DNA of 64,000 bases from the NCBI GenBank assembly GCA_002025645.1, contig CP018783.1:1674001-1738000 (forward strand), given 5' to 3'. This document shows positions 1 to 8,423 of this stretch, piece after piece. Source of the DNA: Curtobacterium pusillum. Its GTDB lineage: Bacteria; Actinomycetota; Actinomycetes; Actinomycetales; Microbacteriaceae. The position numbers and the translations under genes were made by a program. The first letter of the stretch is position 1, and each line of letters opens with the position of its first letter. The notes under the pieces are model-generated. The model was not told the origin of the DNA, did no database searches, and was given only the letters and a program-made list of their open reading frames with translations.

Positions 1-1278
1 GCCGATGCGCTCGGGAAGCAGCGGAACACCGATTCCAAGGACGGGCTCTTCGTCGGCAGAATGCCACTGACGCCGGCAAAGTACGGATACGACTTCGCGG
101 GAGCCGGGACGGTGTTCGACCACCGCGTCTCCGATCGGCAGATCGACCTGCTGAAGCGATTCTCCACGATGTCGCGCCCGGAACTCGAGCGCTGGCGAGC
201 AGACCACCCCGCGCAGTACCTGGGCTTCATCGACCTTCCGCCGAACCCGAAGGCCGTCGACGCGTGGTGGCGGTCGCTCGGCGATGATCCGCATGCGCTG
301 AGCGCCGCGCAGACGACTCTCGCAACGGGGCTCCCCGTGCTCGTGGGGAACTTGCAGGGCGTGTTCTACTCGGCCCGAGATCTGGCGAACCGGACGTACG
401 TCCAGGAGTACCGACCCTCGGGCAGTGACACCGATCTCGACAGGACGATCGAGAAGATCAAGAAGCAGATTGACCTGGCCGACGGAACAGGTTCGACGCT
501 ACAGGTCACCACGCTCGACCCTCGGGGTGTGCCCCGAGCTGCACTCACGGCCGGAGACCTCGACACCGCGGACGACGTCACGTACCTCGTCCCTGGCATC
601 AAGACATGGACTGCCGGAGACGACGCCGTTCCACAGTGGGTGAACTCTGCGTCCTCGCTGCGCGACCTCCAAGACATCAAGGACCTGCACAACACGCACG
701 CCGTCGTCGCCTGGATCGGTTACGACGCTCCGTCGGTTGTCACCGAACCTCAGCGCGCACAGGCGGACAAAGGCGGCGCGTACCTTGCGGGGGAGATTGA
801 AGGCTTCGGAGCCACCCGAGGCAGCGCCCCGACCCTGAACCTTGTCGGGCACTCCTACGGAACGACGGTCTCGTCAGTGGCGCTCCAGCACGCGAGCGTC
901 GACCGCTTCGTGACCCTCGCCTCGGCCGGGCTCGTGGTCGACGATCGATCAGAGCTCGACGTCCCGAAGGGGCAGATGTACTCAGCCGAAGCGCGCGGAG
1001 ACTTCATCGCGGACATCGGACGCTCGTGGGCGAGTGGTTCCGAACACCGGACCAAACCGACCGCCAGCTTCGGCACAGATCTGTTCGACGTTGGTCCCGA
1101 TGGTGGCCTCGCTGGCAGCCACAGCCACGACTCGAACCCAGGTACGCTCCGAGACGATGGATCGTGGGACAGCGCGGGAGACGGCTACTTGTCTCCCGGA
1201 AGCCACTCTTTGGACAGTGTGGCGCTCATCACGACCGGCCGCGGTGACGAGATCGAACGGACAGACTATGACGGGTAG
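1..1278 (+). CDS. Alpha/beta hydrolase, DUF1023-like (5' partial)
   Basis: The reading frame is open from base 1, so the gene starts upstream of the window and the ATG at 61 is internal. The visible protein (about 425 residues) carries a nucleophile elbow GHSYGTTV (bases about 847-870), which is the GxSxG serine-hydrolase signature. A later Asp-rich stretch and a His in 'GSHSHDSNP' or 'GSHSLDS' could supply the remaining triad residues. This is the layout of the DUF1023 alpha/beta hydrolases that are common in actinobacteria, often cell-surface associated and of unknown substrate. Its stop overlaps the ATG of the following lipoprotein by 11 bases, so the two are translationally coupled. The family call is by motif and context; substrate unknown. 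Confidence 0.75.
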   Translation, partial: ADALGKQRNTDSKDGLFVGRMPLTPAKYGYDFAGAGTVFDHRVSDRQIDLLKRFSTMSRPELERWRADHPAQYLGFIDLPPNPKAVDAWWRSLGDDPHALSAAQTTLATGLPVLVGNLQGVFYSARDLANRTYVQEYRPSGSDTDLDRTIEKIKKQIDLADGTGSTLQVTTLDPRGVPRAALTAGDLDTADDVTYLVPGIKTWTAGDDAVPQWVNSASSLRDLQDIKDLHNTHAVVAWIGYDAPSVVTEPQRAQADKGGAYLAGEIEGFGATRGSAPTLNLVGHSYGTTVSSVALQHASVDRFVTLASAGLVVDDRSELDVPKGQMYSAEARGDFIADIGRSWASGSEHRTKPTASFGTDLFDVGPDGGLAGSHSHDSNPGTLRDDGSWDSAGDGYLSPGSHSLDSVALITTGRGDEIERTDYDG

Positions 1279-1822
1279 AACCAGTAGGCGTTCCGTCGTC
1301 GTCGCGATGCTCACGTTCGCTGTCACGGCGTGCCTCCTGACCGGATGCGCGGCGAACAGCTCACCGAACAACACCGATCGAACGACGCCGGGGAGGACCA
1401 ACATGTCGCAGAGTTCTGAGGGCGAGTCGATGACAGCCGAATCGGCCAACGTTGAACAGCTCGATCTGATATCGGCGCTCGAGTCTGCGGTACCGGGATC
1501 CTGGGGCGAGGCGGTCGTGAACCGATTCCGGACTTGCGTCACGGCCTCCGGCGAAAGCGGAGTGCAGATCACCAGAGAGGTCCGCGGTGGCGGCATTTCT
1601 GATCCGGCCGCGGCGGCGAAGGCATTTCACTCGGTATTGGTTGAGCGTGGCTTCGAAGCCGAGATCCGCGGTGGCACGGAAGTAGTCGGAATCGGCGACA
1701 CCAATCGGTACGCGGCTTTCAACTCAGACCAATCGGCGTCCCTCATCCAGGCGTACAGCGCGTGCTATCCGTTCGATCTCGACTCCGGCAAGCCGACCGT
1801 CCCGCCGTCTCAAGGTCGTTGA
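1268..1822 (+). CDS. Putative secreted lipoprotein
   Basis: 184 residues. The ATG at 1268 lies inside the end of the upstream hydrolase gene and gives a clean lipoprotein signal: basic N-terminus (GRTSRRS), hydrophobic core, and lipobox LLTGC at residues about 23-27. An upstream in-frame ATG at 1034 would bury this signal and is rejected. The mature part is hydrophilic, with the patterns 'AVPGSWGEAVVNRF' and 'VLVERGFEAEI', and has two cysteines. No enzymatic motif seen. It resembles the lipoprotein at 2078-2668 in layout (lipobox, a 'W..VVNRF' motif, two distal cysteines), so the two are probably distant paralogues. It probably acts at the outer face of the membrane alongside the hydrolase. 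Confidence 0.75.
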   Translation: MTGRTSRRSVVVAMLTFAVTACLLTGCAANSSPNNTDRTTPGRTNMSQSSEGESMTAESANVEQLDLISALESAVPGSWGEAVVNRFRTCVTASGESGVQITREVRGGGISDPAAAAKAFHSVLVERGFEAEIRGGTEVVGIGDTNRYAAFNSDQSASLIQAYSACYPFDLDSGKPTVPPSQGR

Positions 1823-1840
1823 GGGCAACCGGCGGGCCGG

Positions 1841-1876
1841 CGGAGGCTACCTCGTGAGCGCCCAGATGGGGGCCGA
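1841..1876 (+). repeat. Direct repeat copy 1 around an 'MSAQMGA' start
   Basis: About 36 bases that recur at 2652-2687 with three mismatches. Both copies cover the end of an upstream frame and the GTG start giving the residues MSAQMGA. This looks like duplication or recombination between paralogous units of a hydrolase/lipoprotein array. Confidence 0.7.
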
Positions 1877-2081
1877 ACTCGCCTCCGCCGGCGTCGACGG
1901 ACGAGTGCCGAATGTGCATGCCGTCGAGCCGGACGGTCACGTCTGGTGTTCGCCGGCCAACACCGACCTCGTCGCGACCGTCGGCCGGGGATCCGTCGAG
2001 ACTCCGGTGGGCTACGTCCTCGTACGTCAGCCGATCGACTCCGAGAATCCCTCCACATCCGAGGGGAAAGCCATCCCATGA
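1854..2081 (+). CDS. Small hypothetical protein, possibly a gene remnant
   Basis: 75 residues from a GTG at 1854, with no recognised domain. The first seven residues (MSAQMGA) are identical to the start of the membrane protein at 2665. The rest, including 'VWCSPANTDLVATVGRGSVETPVGYVLV', looks more like an internal or C-terminal segment of a larger protein. Its stop overlaps the next ATG (ATGA at 2078), which argues that it is translated. It could be a fusion scar in which the start of one gene was joined to the end of another. Function unknown. Confidence 0.45.
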   Translation: MSAQMGAELASAGVDGRVPNVHAVEPDGHVWCSPANTDLVATVGRGSVETPVGYVLVRQPIDSENPSTSEGKAIP

Positions 2082-2668
2082 TCCGAGAACGCCCGGGCCG
2101 CCTCATCGCCATCGCAGCGCTCCTCGCAGCAGGGCTCGCCCTGACAGGGTGCGCGAGCGACCCCGCAACGAAGGAGCCACGTATGACCGCGTCGAACAAC
2201 AGCGCTGCGAAGCAGGTGTGGGACGAGATCAACGCCGAGGCCGAGGCATCTCAGGACGTCGTCGGAGGAACCTGGCTCGCCTCCGACACTGCAGCACGTG
2301 CATGCGGCTCGGACGGCGCCCGCTGGGTCGTGAATCGATTCGGCCCCGGAACGTCCACCGCCGACCGCGACCGGCTGCTCGACGCCCTCGCGACTCGTTG
2401 GGCGGCGAAGGGGTGGATCGCTGACCAGTCTGCGACCACCGGAGACTACCCAGGCGTCCAGCTGCGGTACCCCGCGGCCTCCACGCTGGAGACCGGCTTC
2501 TTCGTGCGCTTCCGAACCAACGAGAACGGCTCGTCCCTCCAGATCCAGACCCCCTGCACCCCCGGCGACGTCGACCAGCTCAACCGCGAGAAGTACGCCG
2601 AGAAGCACACGAACACCCCGCCCGACATCCCCGGCGCATCGAGTCCTTCGGCGGAGGCCACCCCGTGA
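2078..2668 (+). CDS. Putative secreted lipoprotein
   Basis: 196 residues from the ATG at 2078, overlapping the previous stop by ATGA. The signal peptide has a basic start (RERPGR), a hydrophobic run, and lipobox LTGC about 20-25 residues in. The mature protein has 'GARWVVNRF', a cysteine pair ('ARACGSDG' and 'QTPCTPGD') and a Pro/Ser/Ala-rich tail. It resembles the lipoprotein at 1268 in architecture. Its end overlaps the next gene by GTGA, so 1268-3006 reads as one polycistron behind the alpha/beta hydrolase. Role at the cell surface unknown. Confidence 0.75.
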   Translation: MIRERPGRLIAIAALLAAGLALTGCASDPATKEPRMTASNNSAAKQVWDEINAEAEASQDVVGGTWLASDTAARACGSDGARWVVNRFGPGTSTADRDRLLDALATRWAAKGWIADQSATTGDYPGVQLRYPAASTLETGFFVRFRTNENGSSLQIQTPCTPGDVDQLNREKYAEKHTNTPPDIPGASSPSAEATP

Positions 2669-2687
2669 GCGCCCAGATGGGGGCGGA
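2652..2687 (+). repeat. Direct repeat copy 2 around an 'MSAQMGA' start
   Basis: Partner of the repeat at 1841-1876, with 33 of 36 bases the same. It spans the end of the lipoprotein at 2078 and the start of the membrane protein at 2665. Confidence 0.7.
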
Positions 2688-3006
2688 TCACCTCGCCCGC
2701 GAACAGGAGCGCCTCGACCGCCCCCGCGGCTGGTGGATCGCCGGACCAGGGCTCGGTGCCGTCCTGCTCGGCATCGTCTCCGCCGCGGTGGCAGGCGGTG
2801 CGATCGAGCACATCTGGCTCCTCGCGGTGATCGCGCTGGTCCAGGTCGGACTGCTCGTGTGGACGGCGATGGCACTCCACACGGTGCGCGGTCGGCGGCC
2901 ACTCGCGCGGACGGCCGGCATCATCGGCATCGTTGTCGCAGCGCTCTCCATCCTGCAAGGGCTGGGCCTGGTCGTCGGGATGGCCCTCCTCAGCACTGCC
3001 GTCTGA
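2665..3006 (+). CDS. Small membrane protein of unknown function
   Basis: 113 residues from a GTG that overlaps the preceding stop (GTGA). After a charged N-terminus (residues 1-22) there are three hydrophobic segments: about 25-45, 48-70 (rich in Ile, Leu and Trp) and 85-110. This is the shape of a small integral membrane protein. No family recognised. It is the last gene of the hydrolase/lipoprotein cluster and is followed by a convergent LysR gene 29 bases away. Confidence 0.7.
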   Translation: MSAQMGADHLAREQERLDRPRGWWIAGPGLGAVLLGIVSAAVAGGAIEHIWLLAVIALVQVGLLVWTAMALHTVRGRRPLARTAGIIGIVVAALSILQGLGLVVGMALLSTAV

Positions 3007-3035
3007 GACTCCGGCGATCGGCCCGGCGCGGACGC

Positions 3036-3902
3036 TCAGGCGCTCGCGGCGGCCTCCGCCGCACCGATCCGCAGCCCCGTCTCGACCAGTCGCTCCACTG
3101 ACGGCGTCGACCGGCCTGCCGGCCACGCGAGCACCGTGGTCGCGAGGGGCGCGTCGAGCACGGGTACCGCCACGTGCTCGGGCCACTGCCACGCTCGGCT
3201 CGAGCGCGGGATGACCAGGAGCGTCCGCCCGAGCGCGACGAGCTGCGCGAGCTGGGACTGCGAGTGGACCTCCGGCCCGGGTCCGGGCGGGTAGGTCCAG
3301 TCGGCGAGCGGCCACCGAGCCATCGGGAGGTCCGGCACCGACGAGACCTCGGCCATCGTCAGCGACCGCCGTCGAGCGAGCGGGTGCGACGCCGGGACGA
3401 TCGCGACCTGGGGCTCGGAGTACAGGTCGACGGCGTCGATGCCCGCGAAGTCGTCGAACGGTCGGTGCATCACGGCGACGTCGGCGGTGCCGTCGCGCAG
3501 GAGTCCTGCCTGCTCCCCGATCTCGCACAGGGCCACGTCGACCGGCAGGTCGTCGGGGGCGGCGTCGAGCAGCGCCTGCAGGAACTCGTGCGACGACCCG
3601 GCCTTCGTCGCGAGGACGAGTCGACGTTCGGGAGCACCGGCACGACGGGCGCGGCGGACCGCAGCCCGGACGGCGTCGAGGGCCGCCGGGGCCTCGCGGA
3701 GCAGCGCTTCCCCGGCGGGCGTCAGGCGCACGCCGCGACGGTCGCGGTCGAACAGCCGGACGCCGATGCGGTCCTCGAGCTGCCGGATCGCCCGTGACAG
3801 GGGCGGCTGCGCCATCCCGAGCCGGAGCGCCGCCCGGCCGAAGTGCAGTTCCTCGGCCACGGCGACGAAGTACCGGAGCTCACGGGTCTCGACATCGTCC
3901 AC
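3036..3902 (-). CDS. LysR-family transcriptional regulator
   Basis: 288 residues from a GTG at 3902. The N-terminal winged helix-turn-helix (residues about 6-65: 'LRYFVAVAEELHFGRAA', 'QPPLSRAIRQLED') is textbook LysR, followed by a two-lobe effector-binding domain. It is divergent from the SDR gene at 3995, and the 90-base gap between them contains a T-N11-A LysR box (3924-3936), so it most likely controls that gene. Effector unknown. Confidence 0.92.
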   Translation of the reverse strand: MDDVETRELRYFVAVAEELHFGRAALRLGMAQPPLSRAIRQLEDRIGVRLFDRDRRGVRLTPAGEALLREAPAALDAVRAAVRRARRAGAPERRLVLATKAGSSHEFLQALLDAAPDDLPVDVALCEIGEQAGLLRDGTADVAVMHRPFDDFAGIDAVDLYSEPQVAIVPASHPLARRRSLTMAEVSSVPDLPMARWPLADWTYPPGPGPEVHSQSQLAQLVALGRTLLVIPRSSRAWQWPEHVAVPVLDAPLATTVLAWPAGRSTPSVERLVETGLRIGAAEAAASA

Positions 3903-3923
3903 GGGTGGAGCCTACGTCGGCGA

Positions 3924-3936
3924 TACCCGTCGGGTA
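3924..3936. promoter_or_regulatory. LysR box (TACCC-N3-GGGTA)
   Basis: Perfect inverted repeat TACCCGTCGGGTA in the divergent gap between the LysR gene and the SDR gene. It fits the T-N11-A consensus of LysR recognition sites, so it is a candidate operator for both directions. Confidence 0.6.
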
Positions 3937-3994
3937 CCACAGCGGACCGGATCGGTGTTGGACGCGGCGGGAGCTCCGGACGGACGATCGAGCC

Positions 3995-4723
3995 ATGCAG
4001 AACGAGAACACGACCACTGCCCTGGTGACGGGCGGCAACAAGGGCATCGGCTACGCGATCGCCGAGGGACTCGGACGGCAGGGACTCCGCGTACTCGTGG
4101 GCGCCCGCGACGACGACGCGCGCCGCAGGGCCGTCGAGCAGCTCCGCGCGAGCGGGATCGATGCCGACGGCGTCCGGATCGACGTGACCGACGACGCGAG
4201 CGTGACCGCTGCCGCGACCGACGTCGAGGAGCGCTTCGGCCGGCTCGACGTGCTGGTGAACAACGCCGGGATCTCCGGTCCGTTCGACCCGGTCACGTGG
4301 ACGCAGGACCCGACGACCCTCGACCTCGACGTGGTCCGGCAGGTCGTCGACGTCAACGTGTACGGCGTCATCCGGGTGACGAACGCGATGCTGCCGTTGC
4401 TCCGCCGCTCCCCCGCGCCGCGGATCGTGAACGCGTCGAGCAGCATGGGCTCGCTCGGTCGACAGCCCGGCCCGGTGATGGCGGCCTACTCGCCGTCGAA
4501 GACGTTCCTCAACGGGATCACGACGCAGTACGCCCGCGCGTTCGCGGACACCCCGATCATCGTGAACGCTGCGTGCCCGGGCCTCGTCGCGACGGACTTC
4601 AACGGCTTCGCCGGCGAGCGGACGGCGGCGCAGGGCGCCGCGACCGCGATCCGGCTCGCGACCCTGCCGGACGACGGCCCGCGCGGCGGGTTCTTCGAGG
4701 ACGCCGGCGTCGTCCCCTGGTGA
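3995..4723 (+). CDS. Short-chain dehydrogenase/reductase (SDR)
   Basis: 242 residues. Classical SDR marks are present: cofactor motif TGGNKGIG near the N-terminus, NNAG about residue 86, catalytic Ser in 'NASSSMGS', and YSPSK with the catalytic Tyr and Lys. It should act as an NAD(P)-dependent carbonyl or alcohol oxidoreductase in the cytoplasm. 'GNKGIGYAIA' resembles carbonyl-reductase-like SDRs. An ATG at 3995 is chosen because earlier in-frame codons cross the LysR box. Expression is probably set by the divergent LysR regulator. Confidence 0.9.
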   Translation: MQNENTTTALVTGGNKGIGYAIAEGLGRQGLRVLVGARDDDARRRAVEQLRASGIDADGVRIDVTDDASVTAAATDVEERFGRLDVLVNNAGISGPFDPVTWTQDPTTLDLDVVRQVVDVNVYGVIRVTNAMLPLLRRSPAPRIVNASSSMGSLGRQPGPVMAAYSPSKTFLNGITTQYARAFADTPIIVNAACPGLVATDFNGFAGERTAAQGAATAIRLATLPDDGPRGGFFEDAGVVPW

Positions 4724-4752
4724 CGCTGAGGAGACGGTGACGCTGTGCAGTG

Positions 4753-4808
4753 GACGGGAGGCCCTGCTCACGTTCCGCGCGTGGCGGACGTGAGCAGGGC
4801 CTCCCGTC
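4753..4808. terminator. Strong bidirectional hairpin terminator
   Basis: A perfect 21-bp stem (4753-4773 with 4788-4808) and a 14-base loop sits between the convergent SDR and dehydrogenase genes. It can end transcription from both sides. There is no long T-run, as is common in high-GC actinobacteria. Confidence 0.85.
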
Positions 4809-4819
4809 TGGTGCCGTCC

Positions 4820-5977
4820 TCAGACCGCGGCCGTCGCGCCTTCCAGGGTCGCGGCCAGCGGGTCGAAGTCCTCGGGCAGCGACGCGATCGGCGCCACCGT
4901 CGACTCGACCTCGACGAACGAGCGCCGCTCGATGGACTCCTCGACCGCGACCATCGTGTCGAGCACGTGGTACCCGACCTCCCCGGTCGCGATGTGCGAG
5001 CCTCCACCACGGATCGCCCGCGCCATGTCGAGCACGCCGAGGCCACGGCCGACGGTCGGCTCCTCGTCGAGCAGCACGTCGAAGTCCTGCGAGAAGGGGA
5101 ACGTCGCGTCGGCGGTGATCGGTCGTGCGATCCGGATCGGGTGCCCGCCACCGAAGGTGTTCGGGTCGGGCAGGACGATGGTGCCCTCGGTCCCGTTGAC
5201 CTCGAACACGCCGTGCCGGAACAGCGGGGTGTCGAACGACAGCAGCGACTGCGCGTTGCCGCCCTGCTCGAACGAGGTCAGCACGGAGACGTGGGTCGGG
5301 ACCTCGACGGGGAACTCGTCGCCCGCGTTGGGCCCGACGACCAGCTGCCGCGTCTCACGGGACTTCGACCCCGTCGCGACGACGGACTCGACCGGGCCGA
5401 GCAGGTGCACGAGCGCCGTGAAGTAGTACGGGCCGATGTCGAACAGCGGACCGGCGCCCTTGGCGTAGAGGAACGACGCGTTCGGGTGGAACACGTCCGG
5501 CCCCTGCCACTGCATGCTCGTGACTGCGGTCAGCGGGGTGCCGATCGCGCCGGACTCGATGGCACGCTTGGCCGTCTGCCAGCCCGGGCCGAGCACGGTG
5601 TCGGGCGCGATGCCGAGCTTCAGCCCGAGCTCGTCCGCCAGGGCGACGAGCGACGCGGCCGAGGCCCGGTCGACACCGATCGGCTTCTCGCTCCACACGT
5701 GCTTGCCCGCGCGCAGCGCCTGCGTCGAGACCTCGACGTGGGTGGCGGGCAGCGTGAGGTTGATGACGATCTCGACGTCCGGGTCGGCGAGCACCTCGTC
5801 GCCGGTGCCGGACGCGGGGACGCCCCACTTCGCGGCCGATGCGGCGGCCCGCTCGGTGTCGATGTCGCCGATGCGCACGACCTCGACGTCGGGGAACGTG
5901 GTGAGGTTCGCCAGGTACTGCTCGCTGATCATCCCGGCTCCGATGAAGCCGATGCCGACACGTCCGGTGCGGGTCAT
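4820..5977 (-). CDS. Gfo/Idh/MocA-family oxidoreductase
   Basis: 385 residues. The N-terminal Rossmann fold has 'VGIGFIGAGMIS' (GxGxxG-like), and 'SEKPIGVD' carries the EKP motif of this family, whose Lys is catalytic. The C-terminal domain is the usual alpha/beta substrate-binding half. It should oxidise or reduce a sugar, inositol-like or sugar-acid substrate with NAD(P). The ATG at 5977 is chosen because AGGAGGTG precedes it and it overlaps the stop of the epimerase gene (ATGA). It forms an operon with that epimerase. Confidence 0.9.
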   Translation of the reverse strand: MTRTGRVGIGFIGAGMISEQYLANLTTFPDVEVVRIGDIDTERAAASAAKWGVPASGTGDEVLADPDVEIVINLTLPATHVEVSTQALRAGKHVWSEKPIGVDRASAASLVALADELGLKLGIAPDTVLGPGWQTAKRAIESGAIGTPLTAVTSMQWQGPDVFHPNASFLYAKGAGPLFDIGPYYFTALVHLLGPVESVVATGSKSRETRQLVVGPNAGDEFPVEVPTHVSVLTSFEQGGNAQSLLSFDTPLFRHGVFEVNGTEGTIVLPDPNTFGGGHPIRIARPITADATFPFSQDFDVLLDEEPTVGRGLGVLDMARAIRGGGSHIATGEVGYHVLDTMVAVEESIERRSFVEVESTVAPIASLPEDFDPLAATLEGATAAV

Positions 5978-6789
5978 GCGGACACCTCCTGCTTGTTCAG
6001 GGTGGCGTCGAGCCACGCGTAGGACTGCTGCACGGCGTCGAAGATGTCACCTTCGGAGTGGTCGAACTCGATGACCGCGTACTCGAGCGCGGTGGCGGCG
6101 GCCAGCGCTCCCGCCAGGTCGACGTCGCCCTGCCCGGCCGGTGTCTGGTCCTGCGGGATCGACGCCGTGGAGATGCCGTCGCGCATCGGACCGTCCTTGA
6201 CGTGCACGGCGACGATGCGGTCCCCGAGCTCCTCGATGAACGCGACGACGTCGATGCCCGCTGCGGATGCCCAGTACAGGTCGAGCTCGAGCACGACGCC
6301 CGGGTCGAGCAGTCCGGCGAGCACCCGCAGTGCGGGCGTGCCGTCGATCTGCGGCAGGAGCTCGTGGTCGTGGTTGTGGTAGCCGACGCGGAGGCCGTGC
6401 AACGCCGCTTCGGCAGCGGCGGCGTTGAGGCGAGCAGCGACGCGCTCGACGCCCTCGCGGGTGGTCCAGTGGCCCGGCCCGACGAACGGGTCGATGACGA
6501 TCGCGAGGCCGAGTTCCTTCGCCGCGGCGAAGGTGTCGGCGTGCGAGGGTGCCGTCATGACGCTGCCGTCGGGGAGCGGAATGGTCTCCTCGACGAGGAA
6601 CGCGTGCCCCGTCTTGGCGGTGATGCCGTGGGCGTCGAACGCGGACTTGAGCTGCGCTGCTCGGTCCACGAACGCGAACGCCTCGACGGTGTCGAAGCCG
6701 ATCTCGGCGAGGCGGCGGACGCCGCCGTCGAGGTCGGGCTCCAGTGCGGCGTTCACCGTGTAGAGCTGCAGGGAGATGGCGGGTGCCAT
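5974..6789 (-). CDS. Sugar phosphate isomerase/epimerase (xylose-isomerase-like TIM barrel)
   Basis: 271 residues starting MAPAISLQLYTV, with an AAAGGA ribosome site upstream. The TIM-barrel AP-endonuclease-2/xylose-isomerase-like family is recognised from 'GFDTVEAFAF', 'GYHNHDHEL' (metal-binding His/Glu cluster), 'ELDLYWA' and 'HVKDGP'. Such enzymes isomerise or epimerise keto-sugars and inositols with a divalent metal. It overlaps the Gfo/Idh/MocA gene downstream by ATGA, the classical pairing for inositol- or sugar-type catabolism. Substrate not deducible from sequence. Confidence 0.88.
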   Translation of the reverse strand: MAPAISLQLYTVNAALEPDLDGGVRRLAEIGFDTVEAFAFVDRAAQLKSAFDAHGITAKTGHAFLVEETIPLPDGSVMTAPSHADTFAAAKELGLAIVIDPFVGPGHWTTREGVERVAARLNAAAAEAALHGLRVGYHNHDHELLPQIDGTPALRVLAGLLDPGVVLELDLYWASAAGIDVVAFIEELGDRIVAVHVKDGPMRDGISTASIPQDQTPAGQGDVDLAGALAAATALEYAVIEFDHSEGDIFDAVQQSYAWLDATLNKQEVSA

Positions 6790-6832
6790 GGCTGGTCCTT
6801 TCCGGGGGCTTGCGTTGTGTGCGGTGACCGGC

Positions 6833-6875
6833 CTGGAGGCGCGACACGCGTCGTCGACGCGGGTCGCGCCTCCAG
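6833..6875. terminator. Hairpin terminator between MFS and epimerase genes
   Basis: A 13-bp outer stem (CTGGAGGCGCGAC at 6833-6845 with 6863-6875) encloses an inner CGCGTCG/CGACGCG stem. It lies 22 bases downstream of the MFS stop (minus strand), so the permease and the isomerase/dehydrogenase pair are probably separate or attenuated units. The arms carry the dispersed TGGAGGCRCG repeat. Confidence 0.75.
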
Positions 6876-6896
6876 TCGGCTGGGTGGGTACGCGCG

Positions 6897-8264
6897 CTAC
6901 TTGACGGACTTGATGGGGAGGATCACGAGTGCGCCGAGCAGCACCGCGACTCCTGCGCCCCAGAGCATGAGCGTGTAGTTCTGCCCACCGCCGATGCCGA
7001 GGAGGAAGAGTCCGACGGCCGGCGCGAGCGACTGCGGGAGCGCGTTCGCGATGTTGATGACGCCGAGGTCCTTGCCGGGACGCTCGGGGTCCGGGAGCAC
7101 GTCGACGACGAGCGCGGTGTCGATCGCTGCGTAGATGCCGTACGCGAAGCCGAGCACGATCTCCGCGAAGTAGAAGCCGCCGACGCTGTCGACGTGCGCG
7201 AGGATCACCAGGCCGACCGCTGTGAGCGCGGTGGAACCCCACACGAAGACCTTGCGGCGTCGGATCCGGTCCGAGACCCAGCCCGAGATCGCCGCACTGG
7301 CCATCAACGCGACCGTGTAGAGCAGCACGCCGAACGCGACGACACCGACTGCCTCGGCCTGCGGGAGACCGATGCGGTCCTCCATGTAGAGCAGGCGGTA
7401 GGTCGTGAACATGAACGTGCCGAAGGTGATGAGGAAGCGCCCCCACCAGGCCAGCCCGAAGTCGCGGTGCTTGATCGGGTTCGTCCAGAACGACGAGATG
7501 AGGTTGACCCAGCTGAACGGCTTGATCGGCGTGGTCGGCAGGTCGTCGCGGGCCACGAACGAGTACACGAGGATGACGGCGATCGCCAGGACGCCGGGGG
7601 CGATGAACAGCAGCGGCAGGTTGCCGACGAGGTACACGGCCAGGTACAGCCCCGCGAGGATCGCGACGTTCTGCGAGAGGGCGATGACACTCGATGCCTT
7701 GCCACGCTGGAACTCGGGGACGTTGTCGGCGAAGCTCGCGGTCAGGGTGGCGAGGACGGCGTTCGCGGCGACCTGCGCGAGGACCCACGCGACGGTGAGC
7801 TGCAGCACGTTCGGTGAGAACGCCAACCATGCAAGAGCGACGAGGAACACCACGGTGCCGCCGACCATGTACGGACGACGACGGCCCCACCGCGTGCGGG
7901 TCCGATCCGAGATCGCGCCGAACAACGGGTTCGCGAAGAGGGCGCCGAGGGCGCCGAACGGCAGGACCGATCCGACGATCGTCTCGGGGCTGTCCGGGTT
8001 GAGGGCCGTTGCCTTGATCGTCATGCCGACGAACACCGGTGTGAGCAGCGCGGCGAACAGGCCGAACTGCGCCAGGCTGAGCGCCCACATGTAGCCGGCG
8101 CCGACGCGGACGGAACTGACGGCCTGGGTGATGCCCTCGACCGAGAACGCTCGGGATGCGGCGGCGGGGTCGCTGCCCGTCGCGCCGGCGGCTGCGGTGA
8201 CCGGCGGGTTCGCGGTGCCGGCGAGACCGGTCTGCGGTTCTTCCTTCGACGTCGGTGTCGACAT
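6897..8264 (-). CDS. MFS sugar-type transporter
   Basis: 455 residues with about 12 hydrophobic segments. The loop motif 'GAISDRTRTRWGRRRPYM' between TM2 and TM3 matches the sugar-cation (GPH-like) branch of MFS. Start at 8264 follows GAGGAGGAGTC. The sequence ends 'LPIKSVK', very like the MFS at 49211 ('LPIKGVR'), so the two are paralogues. It probably imports the substrate for the downstream epimerase and dehydrogenase. Divergent TetR gene at 8424. Confidence 0.88.
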   Translation of the reverse strand: MSTPTSKEEPQTGLAGTANPPVTAAAGATGSDPAAASRAFSVEGITQAVSSVRVGAGYMWALSLAQFGLFAALLTPVFVGMTIKATALNPDSPETIVGSVLPFGALGALFANPLFGAISDRTRTRWGRRRPYMVGGTVVFLVALAWLAFSPNVLQLTVAWVLAQVAANAVLATLTASFADNVPEFQRGKASSVIALSQNVAILAGLYLAVYLVGNLPLLFIAPGVLAIAVILVYSFVARDDLPTTPIKPFSWVNLISSFWTNPIKHRDFGLAWWGRFLITFGTFMFTTYRLLYMEDRIGLPQAEAVGVVAFGVLLYTVALMASAAISGWVSDRIRRRKVFVWGSTALTAVGLVILAHVDSVGGFYFAEIVLGFAYGIYAAIDTALVVDVLPDPERPGKDLGVINIANALPQSLAPAVGLFLLGIGGGQNYTLMLWGAGVAVLLGALVILPIKSVK

Positions 8265-8306
8265 GACTCCTCCTCGAGTCATAGGGGGCATCGGGGCCCG
8301 CTGAAT

Positions 8307-8323
8307 ACCTAGTGCTGCTAGGT
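8307..8323. promoter_or_regulatory. Inverted repeat ACCTAG-N5-CTAGGT, candidate TetR operator
   Basis: Six-bp arms in the 160-base divergent gap between the MFS and TetR genes. The TetR gene at 18330 also has a CTAG-containing palindrome in front of its target. Confidence 0.45.
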
Positions 8324-8343
8324 GATCGGGACTGTAGCACCAG

Positions 8344-8363
8344 AAACCTCCACTTGGAAGTTT
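8344..8363. promoter_or_regulatory. Second inverted repeat in the MFS/TetR gap
   Basis: AAACCTCC-N4-GGAAGTTT, 8-base arms with one mismatch. It lies between the MFS promoter side and the TetR start. Either this or the element at 8307 could be the TetR operator. Confidence 0.4.
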
Positions 8364-8423
8364 TTGTTGCGGTACTTTTCGACGGCTCTTCAGCGCCTCA
8401 TGGCGGCCGGTAGGTTTGACCGA

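Noticed and set aside
5974..8340. A single 788-residue reading frame on the minus strand
   Set aside because: It passes through the MFS gene in another frame and only its last 271 residues match the epimerase, whose own start and ribosome site are clear at 6789.
8344..8363. Riboswitch-like structure before the TetR gene
   Set aside because: Only one short imperfect inverted repeat, more like a protein operator, with no conserved riboswitch core.
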